Origin: Bacteroidales bacterium
GTDB taxonomy: Bacteria; Bacteroidota; Bacteroidia; Bacteroidales; VadinHA17
Direction of reading: 5' to 3'
Assembly (NCBI GenBank): GCA_029935275.1
Contig: JAOZKQ010000121.1
Location: 1 to 6,420, forward strand
Length of the DNA: 6,420 nucleotides
In this document: in pieces, positions 1-5,972 of the stretch
Layout of the letters: every line of letters begins with the position of its first letter
Numbering within the stretch: the stretch's first letter is position 1
Made by a program: the position numbers and the translations under genes
The notes under the pieces: generated by a model
Told to the model about the DNA's origin: nothing
The model's database searches: none
What the model saw: the letters and a program-made list of their open reading frames with translations, nothing else

Positions 1-1
1 C

Positions 2-1399
2 TTGCATACAGAAGAATCAAAAGTAAACAAAGATACACTTGTTATTGGTGGAGGAATTGCCGGCATCCAGGCCTCTCTGGAAATAGCAAACGGACAACAG
101 AAAGTATTCCTTGTTGAAAAATCAGGAACTATTGGAGGACATATGGCTATGTTTGATAAAACCTTCCCTACCCTTGATTGTGCTGCTTGTATTTTAACAC
201 CAAAAATGGTAGAGGTTGGTCAGCATAATAATATTGAGTTATTAACATATAGCGAGGTAAAATCAGTTACAGGAAGTGCAGGTAATTTCAAAGTAATCAT
301 ACACAAGAAAGCCCGCCGGGTAAATATTTCCACATGTATAGGCTGCGGCACCTGTTCTGAAAAATGTCCTTCAAAAGTATCGGGTATTTTTGATGCCGGT
401 ACTGCATTGCAGAAATCTATTTACATTCCTTTTCCCCAGGCAGTCCCAAATAAATACATGATTGATGAAGATAGCTGTATTTATGTTAAAAATGGCAAAT
501 GTGGAGTTTGTGCTAAAGTTTGTCCCGTTCCTGACTGCATAAATCTTGATGAAAAAGATGAGGAAGTAGAGATTCAGGTTGGAAATATTATTGTAGCCAC
601 TGGCTTTAAAACCTTTGATGCAGGGAAAATTGATCAATTTGGATATGGTAAGTACCCAAATGTACTTACATCCCTTGAGCTGGAGCGACTGGTAAATGCT
701 GCTGGCCCAACAGGTGGTTTCATCAAATTCAGGTCACAGGACAAAAAAGGAAACTGGATCTTTTCACCGGAAAGCGATGAGCCCAAAAGCATAGCTATTA
801 TCCATTGTGTTGGTAGCAGAGATGAAAACTATAATAAATACTGCTCGAAAGTATGTTGTATGTACTCACTGAAACTTGCCCATCTTATAAAAGAGAAGCT
901 GCCTGAGGCAGAAGTATCAGAATATTATATTGATATGCGTGCTTTCGGAAAAGGTTATGAAGAATTTTATGAACGTATCAAAAATGAAAACATACATATA
1001 ATACGGGGACGCACATCTCATGTAAAGCAAAATGGCCAGGGTATGATAATACGGACTGAAGATATTGAAGGTTCCAGGCTTATAGAACAAAAGGTAGATA
1101 TGGTGGTTCTTTCTGTAGGAATTGAACCTGCTGAAGGGGCAGCTTCCCTTGCTAAGATATTAGGACTTACACAGGATAATAACGGATGGTTTTCAGGCAA
1201 AAATTATATTAGTGATCCTACCACTACCATAAAAGGAGGAATAAGTATTGCCGGAGTTTGCCAGGGCCCAAAAGACATACCTGATACAGTTGCCCAGGCA
1301 TCAGCTGCAGCATCTTCAGTTTTACAAAGTATAATAAAAGGGAAAATTACCAATACAATGAGTACCTCAGCTAGAAAAATTAATGAATATGCACCCTGA
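2..1399 (+). CDS. hdrA: HdrA/QmoA-like FAD and iron-sulfur electron-transfer subunit (short HdrA; true start probably at or just upstream of the window edge)
   Basis: Soluble flavoprotein of the HdrA/QmoA family, passing electrons between Fe-S clusters and FAD. Seen in the 465-residue translation: a GGGIAG dinucleotide-binding motif at 16-21; the HdrA signature TFPTLDCAACILTPKM with C60 and C63; an inserted two-cluster ferredoxin domain (C112, C115, C118, C122, then C159, C167, C170, C174, C179) with IPFPQAVP between the Cys groups; a second nucleotide-site stretch IIVATG at 196-201; and HCVGSR...YCSKVCC with C269, C281, C285, C286, which in HdrA ligates a cluster beside the flavin. K291 sits where, as I recall, methanogen HdrA has the Lys at FAD N5. 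It lacks the N-terminal domain and C-terminal ferredoxin of full HdrA. The only start in the window is TTG at base 2, but the FAD motif begins only 15 residues in, so few residues can be missing; an ATG just upstream is likely. QmoA is the main alternative name, though the Cys pattern here looks more like HdrA. Confidence 0.88.
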   Translation: MHTEESKVNKDTLVIGGGIAGIQASLEIANGQQKVFLVEKSGTIGGHMAMFDKTFPTLDCAACILTPKMVEVGQHNNIELLTYSEVKSVTGSAGNFKVIIHKKARRVNISTCIGCGTCSEKCPSKVSGIFDAGTALQKSIYIPFPQAVPNKYMIDEDSCIYVKNGKCGVCAKVCPVPDCINLDEKDEEVEIQVGNIIVATGFKTFDAGKIDQFGYGKYPNVLTSLELERLVNAAGPTGGFIKFRSQDKKGNWIFSPESDEPKSIAIIHCVGSRDENYNKYCSKVCCMYSLKLAHLIKEKLPEAEVSEYYIDMRAFGKGYEEFYERIKNENIHIIRGRTSHVKQNGQGMIIRTEDIEGSRLIEQKVDMVVLSVGIEPAEGAASLAKILGLTQDNNGWFSGKNYISDPTTTIKGGISIAGVCQGPKDIPDTVAQASAAASSVLQSIIKGKITNTMSTSARKINEYAP

Positions 1400-1428
1400 T
1401 ATAGTGCTTTCAACTAATAATTAAATAG

Positions 1429-1533
1429 TGCCTGCAAGAAAACACCTCTTTTTTAAGTCTTTGATAAGAAGGCGTCAAAGACAAGGCTTTCAAGACGAGA
1501 GTAACGCAGTATTTGACGTTTTCTTGCAAAGAC
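1429..1533. repeat. Intergenic palindromic element with 11-bp terminal inverted repeats, candidate dispersed repeat
   Basis: Most of the 185-base gap between the first two genes is a structured, non-coding stretch. Its ends are perfect inverted repeats: TGCAAGAAAAC at 1433-1443 and GTTTTCTTGCA at 1518-1528. Inside are a second inverted pair, CGTCAAA at 1473-1479 with TTTGACG at 1512-1518, and an 8-bp hairpin at 1457-1482. No convincing ORF lies here, and the stems lack the T-run of an intrinsic terminator. The layout resembles a REP/MITE-type intergenic repeat or a processing/attenuation structure between the first gene and the rest of the operon. Copy number cannot be judged from one window. 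Confidence 0.5.
1457..1482. repeat. 8-bp inverted repeat (hairpin) inside the intergenic element
   Basis: GTCTTTGA at 1457-1464 is the exact reverse complement of TCAAAGAC at 1475-1482, with a 10-base loop. Its 3' arm overlaps the CGTCAAA segment that can instead pair with 1512-1518, so two mutually exclusive folds are possible in the RNA. No U-tract follows, so it is not a standard terminator. A functional role is inferred only. Confidence 0.45.
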
Positions 1534-1572
1534 TAAATAACTGACAATACATTAATTTATAAAAATAATTAT

Positions 1573-1577
1573 GGAGG
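1573..1577 (+). promoter_or_regulatory. Strong Shine-Dalgarno for the qmoC-like gene
   Basis: GGAGG lies 7 bases before the ATG at 1585 and fixes that start. It is a canonical anti-SD match, unlike the A/T-rich leaders of the two hydrogenase genes downstream. Confidence 0.75.
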
Positions 1578-1584
1578 ACATATT

Positions 1585-2739
1585 ATGATTCAAAGAGTTA
1601 ACACAGATCTAAAAAAAGACCTTCTCAAACTAGGGGTTAAAGACTGGAACGAGTGCTTTCATTGTGGTAACTGTACTGCCATTTGTCCACTCTCTGAAAA
1701 CGAGCTTCTCTTTCCCCGGAAAGTAATAAGACAGGCTCAAATGGGCCTCGAAACCAGTCTTCAGGCAAATGTATCCCCCTGGATGTGTTACTATTGTGGT
1801 GAATGTTCGGATACCTGCCCAAGAGATGCTAACCCGGGGGAACTGATGATGTCCCTAAGAAGATACTTAACATCCATTTATGACTGGACCGGTTTATCAA
1901 GACTATTCTACACAAATAAATACATGGAGTTTGCAGCAATTATTGGACTGGCAATTATAGTCATTCTTCTATTTGCCATCTGGGGGCCCCCACTCGATCC
2001 CAGCCTGACCAGTGAAGGAGGTGTGAAGATAAATTCATTTGCACCAATTAAATGGATTGAACTGGGAGACTGGAGCATGGCGGTAGTAGTTGGGGCCTTG
2101 CTTATCAGTAATATACTACATATGTTTTACAAAGTTATTATTAAACCAGGAGTGAAAATCCCTTTAACTACTTATATTACAGAATTATGGAAACTACCTA
2201 CTCATTTTGCCACTCAGGCTAAATTCAGAAAATGTGATGCAAAAGGTAAATTTTACTGGGGTGCCCATTGGCTGATGATGACGGGATATACTGTTATGTT
2301 CACGATGATTGTTGTGTTTCTACCAGAATTTCAGGTAGAAAAAGTAAATGACTGGTGGCACTGGCAAAGATTGCTTGGCTATTATTCCACATTTGGATTA
2401 TTATTTGGATTGATATTTGTGATTATCGGACGTATCAAACAAAACAATCAGATCTTTAAATTTTCCCATTTAAGTGATTGGTTATTCATCATTATGTTGT
2501 TTTTGACCACGATCAGCGGAATCATGTTGCATCTGTTCAGGGTTGGTGGGATGCCTTATGCCACTTACTATACATACATCGCCCATATAGCGATACTTAT
2601 ACCAATGATATGTATTGAAGTACCGTTCTCCAAGTGGTCTCACCTGGCATACCGTCCGTTTGCTATTTATTTTGCAGCCTTAAAAAAAGAAGCTAAAGAA
2701 CTAGAATATAAGACCAATCTGTCTCCTGAGGCAGCATAA
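1585..2739 (+). CDS. qmoC: QmoC-like membrane subunit: HdrC-type ferredoxin head fused to a haem-b (HdrE-like) membrane domain
   Basis: Likely membrane anchor and quinone-reactive subunit, taking electrons from the HdrA-type flavoproteins. Residues 24-35 (C24, C27, C30, C34-P) and 68-79 (C68, C71, C74, C78-P) form two CxxCxxCxxxCP motifs typical of HdrC and QmoC, each binding a [4Fe-4S] cluster. After residue 100 the protein becomes hydrophobic, with membrane helices near 114-134, 162-183, 225-246, 263-282, 299-318 and 328-345. Histidines in or next to helices (H179, H228, H316, H334) are candidate b-haem ligands, as in the HdrE/nitrate-reductase-gamma fold. Its 384 residues are close to the size I recall for QmoC of sulfate reducers. 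There is no signal peptide, so the Fe-S head should be cytoplasmic. The start is set by GGAGG 7 bases upstream. It is separated from the first gene by the repeat-like element and is 19 bases from the next gene. No CCG domain is present, so it is not a DsrK/HdrD-type subunit. Confidence 0.88.
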   Translation: MIQRVNTDLKKDLLKLGVKDWNECFHCGNCTAICPLSENELLFPRKVIRQAQMGLETSLQANVSPWMCYYCGECSDTCPRDANPGELMMSLRRYLTSIYDWTGLSRLFYTNKYMEFAAIIGLAIIVILLFAIWGPPLDPSLTSEGGVKINSFAPIKWIELGDWSMAVVVGALLISNILHMFYKVIIKPGVKIPLTTYITELWKLPTHFATQAKFRKCDAKGKFYWGAHWLMMTGYTVMFTMIVVFLPEFQVEKVNDWWHWQRLLGYYSTFGLLFGLIFVIIGRIKQNNQIFKFSHLSDWLFIIMLFLTTISGIMLHLFRVGGMPYATYYTYIAHIAILIPMICIEVPFSKWSHLAYRPFAIYFAALKKEAKELEYKTNLSPEAA

Positions 2740-2758
2740 AATTAAAGAAAGGTTAAAA

Positions 2759-4495
2759 ATGGAAGAAATAAGAATAGGTGTTTATATTTGCTGGTGCGGC
2801 ACAAACATTTCCAGGATGGTTGACGTTGAAGATGTGGCGAGGGAATTATCAGAAATGCCAGGTGTAGTTATCTCCAAAGACTATAAATACATGTGCTCAG
2901 ATCCTGGACAGGCTCTAATTATTAAGGATATTAAAGAGCATAAACTGAACAGGGTTGTAGTTTCAGCCTGTTCTCCAAGAATTCACGAGCTTACTTTCAG
3001 AAAAGCACTTGAAAATGCAGGTTTGAATCCATATATGTTTCAAATGGCCAATATCAGGGAACAGGTTTCCTGGGTGCATGATGACAGGGAAAAAGCAACT
3101 AAAAAAGCAAAAGCCCTGGTTGCAGCTGCCATCAACCGGGTAAAATGGCATGAATCCCTGGATAAAAGAACTGTTTCTATCAATCCATCAACTCTGGTTA
3201 TTGGAGGGGGGATTGCAGGTATTACTGCAGCCCTGGAGTTAGCAGATACAGGTAGTCCTGTTTATTTGATTGAAAAAACAACAGAATTGGGTGGAAATAT
3301 GGCAAAGATAGACCTCACTTTCCCATATCTGAATAGTGCAAGGCAAATCATTCAGGAAAAAATTGAAAGAACAGAGCATCATCCGAATATTCATATATTT
3401 AAAAATACAGTGGTAGATGAGATATTTGGATACATAGGCAATTTCAATTCTATTATAGGTCAAAATGGTTCGGAAATCGATCTGAAGTTTGGGAACATAG
3501 TTGTAGCTACGGGCTTGAAACCTTTTGATCCCTCTGGACTTGAAAACTATGGTTATGGAAAATTTCCGGATGTAATTACATCACTTGAATTTGAAAAAAA
3601 GTTACTAAGTGGTAACATACTGACAAATGAAGGCAAGGATCCTGAGAATGTTGTAATAATTCATTGTGTAGGTAGCCGGAATCGGAGTGAGCATGAATAT
3701 TGTTCAAGGACCTGTTGTATGACGGCATTAAAATACGCAAACCAGCTAAGGTCTGCCATTCCAGATGCAAATATTTATCAGGCTTATGCTGATATGCGGG
3801 CATTTGGAAAAGGTTGTGAAGAACTTTATACATCTACTTCAAGAAAAGGTATTATGTTCCTAATGTTTGACCAACAGAATGACCTGCCTGTTATCAAAAA
3901 GGCAGAGCCAGGTGACTCCTGCAATATGCTTATTGAAATGAATGAAAAACTCTCAGGTGAAAAAATTGAAATCCCTGCTGATATGGTTATCCTGATGGTT
4001 GGGCTTGAGGCTCATGAGGATGCAAAAAAAATCTCACATACTGTAGGGATCAGTCTGGATGGAAATTCATTTTTTATGGAAAAGCACCCGAAGCTCGATC
4101 CTGTTGCAACTACCACAAGTGGGGTTTATGTGGTTGGAAATTGTCAGGCACCAAAAGATATCCCTGACACAATTACACAAGCTAAGGCGGCCACAGCAAG
4201 AATAATGGGAACAATAAAACAGGGAGAAGTAGAAGTGGAGGTCATAACCGCAGTAGTAAATGAAGATATTTGCTGCGGTTGCCAGACTTGCATTCAGGTA
4301 TGCCCTTATACAGCCATAACATATGATGTAGTAAAAGGTGTATCGGTAGTTAACGAGGCAATCTGTAAAGGATGTGGAACCTGTGGATCAGCATGCCCTA
4401 CCGGAGCAATCCGTTCAAGGCATTTTACCGACAACCAGATTCTCTCTCAAATAAAAGGACTTTTGTCAAAATCGTTAGAATTAAAGGAGGTATAA
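2759..4495 (+). CDS. hdrA: HdrA-family FAD and iron-sulfur subunit with N-terminal HdrA domain and C-terminal ferredoxin (QmoB-like core)
   Basis: Central flavoprotein that should accept electrons from MvhD. In order: an HdrA N-terminal domain at 1-135 with ICWCG (C11, C13), C46 and SACSPR (C71), which in HdrA binds a [4Fe-4S] cluster; GGGIAG at 149-154; IVVATG at 247-252; the flavin-proximal cluster motif HCVGSR...YCSRTCC (C303, C315, C319, C320) followed by K325; and a C-terminal two-cluster ferredoxin, C505/C508/C511/C515 and C536/C539/C542/C546. Unlike the first gene it has no inserted ferredoxin between the two halves of the FAD domain, and the conserved DCxxC of the FAD core is NSARQ (S193 and Q196 replace Cys). 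At 578 residues it is shorter than full methanogen HdrA. Together with the adjacent mvhD it equals a QmoB cut in two. ATG at 2759 follows an AAAGG-like weak SD and gives a complete N-terminal domain. Confidence 0.9.
   Translation: MEEIRIGVYICWCGTNISRMVDVEDVARELSEMPGVVISKDYKYMCSDPGQALIIKDIKEHKLNRVVVSACSPRIHELTFRKALENAGLNPYMFQMANIREQVSWVHDDREKATKKAKALVAAAINRVKWHESLDKRTVSINPSTLVIGGGIAGITAALELADTGSPVYLIEKTTELGGNMAKIDLTFPYLNSARQIIQEKIERTEHHPNIHIFKNTVVDEIFGYIGNFNSIIGQNGSEIDLKFGNIVVATGLKPFDPSGLENYGYGKFPDVITSLEFEKKLLSGNILTNEGKDPENVVIIHCVGSRNRSEHEYCSRTCCMTALKYANQLRSAIPDANIYQAYADMRAFGKGCEELYTSTSRKGIMFLMFDQQNDLPVIKKAEPGDSCNMLIEMNEKLSGEKIEIPADMVILMVGLEAHEDAKKISHTVGISLDGNSFFMEKHPKLDPVATTTSGVYVVGNCQAPKDIPDTITQAKAATARIMGTIKQGEVEVEVITAVVNEDICCGCQTCIQVCPYTAITYDVVKGVSVVNEAICKGCGTCGSACPTGAIRSRHFTDNQILSQIKGLLSKSLELKEV
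4483..4490 (+). promoter_or_regulatory. Shine-Dalgarno of mvhD, embedded in the end of the upstream hdrA
   Basis: AAAGGAGG, a near-perfect anti-SD complement, lies 8 bases before the mvhD ATG and inside the last codons of hdrA, whose TAA is at 4493-4495. Only 3 bases separate stop and start, so translation is probably coupled, which would help keep the HdrA and MvhD subunits balanced. Confidence 0.75.
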
Positions 4496-4498
4496 GTT

Positions 4499-4924
4499 AT
4501 GAGTTATGAACCCACAATTATTGCTTTTCTATGTAATTGGTGCTCCTATACCGGAGCTGACCTGGCCGGAACATCCAGAATGAAATATGCTTCTAACATT
4601 AACATAATTCGTGTTATGTGTTCAGGAAGAATAGAGCCATTATTTGTCCTCACAGCCTTCAGAGAAGGTGCTGATGGAGTTTTGATTTGTGGCTGCCACC
4701 CGGGAGACTGTCATTATCATGAAGGAAATTACAAATGCCTGCGCCGTTATTATTTCCTTAAGAAATACCTTACACAAATGGGTATGAATACAGAACGCAT
4801 GCGACTGGAATGGGTCAGTGCCAGCGAAGGAAAGCAATTTGCCGAACTGGCTGACGATTTTACTGAAAAAGTCCGGAATCTGGGCCCATGTAAAATAAAA
4901 GAAGCTGCCGAAACATTAACTTAA
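4499..4924 (+). CDS. mvhD: MvhD-family [2Fe-2S] protein linking hydrogenase to HdrA
   Basis: MvhD carries electrons from the hydrogenase small subunit to the C-terminal ferredoxin domain of HdrA. The 141-residue protein shows the family hallmarks along its whole length: CNWCSYTGADLAG (C12, C15), IIRVMCSGR (C41), GADGVLICGCHPGDCHY (C64, C66, C71) and RLEWVSASEG near the C terminus. The family's [2Fe-2S] ligands are among C12, C15, C41, C64, C66 and C71; C80 is an additional Cys. The length is normal for a stand-alone MvhD. In QmoB the same domain is fused to the C terminus of the HdrA part, so this gene directly after hdrA looks like the unfused version. It follows hdrA by 3 bases and precedes mvhG by 12. 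There is no sign of truncation or membrane segments. Confidence 0.95.
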   Translation: MSYEPTIIAFLCNWCSYTGADLAGTSRMKYASNINIIRVMCSGRIEPLFVLTAFREGADGVLICGCHPGDCHYHEGNYKCLRRYYFLKKYLTQMGMNTERMRLEWVSASEGKQFAELADDFTEKVRNLGPCKIKEAAETLT

Positions 4925-4936
4925 AAAAGAATAACC

Positions 4937-5947
4937 ATGGCAAAAAAAGAGAAAAACAAAATAAAACTTGCAATTTATTGGGGTGCAGCCTGTGGAGGCT
5001 GTTGTGTTTCAATACTGGATGTCCATGAAAAACTGTTTGATATAGTAGCTGCAGCTGATCTGGTATTCTGGCCCATTGCCCTCGACTTTAAATATAAGGA
5101 TGTTGAAAATATGCCGGATAAAGATATTGATGTAACACTTTTTAATGGCGCAGTAAGAAACAGCGAAAATGAACACATGGCCAATTTGCTTCGGGAAAAA
5201 ACAAAGATATTGGTTGCCTATGGTTCCTGTTCACATTTGGGGGGCATACCAGGATTAGCCAATTTCAGCAACCGGGAAGAAATCTTTAAAAGGGTCTATG
5301 AAACAACCGAATCTACTGTTAATCCTGAAAAAATTACTCCACAAACCAAATACAAAGTGGCAGAGGGGGAACTTAGCTTACCTGAATTCTATAATGATGT
5401 CAGAACCCTGGACCAGGTAGTGGATGTTGACTATTTTATACCCGGTTGCCCGCCCCAGTCGGAAAGATTAATGGAAGTTTTTACCGCCATTGTAAGCGGA
5501 GCTGAACTACCTCCTAAAGGTTCCGTGCTGGGTGCACTGGACAAATCTCAATGCGATGAATGTCCCAGGGAAAAATCGGAAAATAAATTGATAAAAGAAT
5601 TTAAACGGCCCTTTGAGATTGAAGATGATGGAAAAACCTGCTTTTTAGAACAAGGGGTTATTTGTATGGGCCCTGCAACCCGCGGAGGTTGTGGTGTACG
5701 CTGCATTGAAGGAAACGCCCCATGTCGTGGATGCTATGGCCCACCCACCAGCGTATCCGATCCCGGAGCTAAAATGATGTCCGCTATTGCTACAATAATA
5801 GATGAGAATGAACCTGAGGCGATTGAAAAAGTAATTGATAGTATAGAAGACCCTGCGGGAACTTTTTATCGCTTTAGCGTTCCATCCTCTATTATCAGAA
5901 GAAATATTGAAACCTCTGAAAAGAAAGCAGAACAAGCTGTAGTGTAG
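4937..5947 (+). CDS. mvhG: Group 3c-type [NiFe] hydrogenase small subunit (MvhG)
   Basis: Small subunit that carries electrons from the NiFe site to MvhD through three Fe-S clusters. Proximal cluster residues are visible: GAACGGCC (C19, C22), GSCSH (C98) and PGCPP (C171). The C-terminal part holds eight cysteines for two more clusters: CDECPREK (C206, C209), C235, C243 in VICMGPATRGGCG, C252, C256, and PCRGCYGP (C263, C266). Family stretches such as LFNGAVRNSENEH at 68-80 and GGIPGLANF at 102-110 support the MvhG/VhuG group rather than membrane-bound uptake small subunits. No Tat signal is present, so it is cytoplasmic, as expected for group 3. It is 336 residues long. Oddity: the residue after C22 is C23, where I recall an acidic residue in relatives. 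The ATG at 4937 has no clear SD; it follows an A-rich stretch 12 bases after mvhD. Confidence 0.94.
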   Translation: MAKKEKNKIKLAIYWGAACGGCCVSILDVHEKLFDIVAAADLVFWPIALDFKYKDVENMPDKDIDVTLFNGAVRNSENEHMANLLREKTKILVAYGSCSHLGGIPGLANFSNREEIFKRVYETTESTVNPEKITPQTKYKVAEGELSLPEFYNDVRTLDQVVDVDYFIPGCPPQSERLMEVFTAIVSGAELPPKGSVLGALDKSQCDECPREKSENKLIKEFKRPFEIEDDGKTCFLEQGVICMGPATRGGCGVRCIEGNAPCRGCYGPPTSVSDPGAKMMSAIATIIDENEPEAIEKVIDSIEDPAGTFYRFSVPSSIIRRNIETSEKKAEQAVV

Positions 5948-5972
5948 AATAGATAAATAAATATTTAATTCG

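Noticed and set aside
371..637. Minus-strand open frame opposite the first hdrA
   Set aside because: It lies wholly inside a strongly supported + strand gene, shows no recognisable motif, and is best explained as a shadow of that gene. The same applies to the other minus-strand frames across 1018-1413, 1637-1822, 2963-3833, 4640-5184 and 5645-6293.
1457..1482. Intrinsic terminator after the first gene
   Set aside because: The hairpin is followed by ACAAGG on the + strand with no U-run, and the T-run at 1448-1454 precedes the stem. On the minus strand the stem would be followed by A residues. Neither direction fits.
1525..1553. Sigma-70-like promoter (TTGCAA, 17 bases, TACATT) before the qmoC-like gene
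   Set aside because: Each hexamer matches only 4 of 6 consensus bases in AT-rich DNA, and the -35 overlaps the inverted-repeat arm. No Bacteroidota-type TAnnTTTG box was found either. Too weak to annotate.
1585..2739. HdrD/DsrK/HmeD-type heterodisulfide-reductase subunit
   Set aside because: The protein has the two ferredoxin motifs and membrane helices but no CCG (CX31-39CCX35-36CXXC) domain, so a catalytic HdrB-like role is unsupported.
2..4924. Ordinary QmoABC of dissimilatory sulfate reduction
   Set aside because: No aprAB is in view, the QmoB equivalent is split, the gene order is altered, and hydrogenase genes follow directly. Sulfate reduction cannot be inferred from this window.
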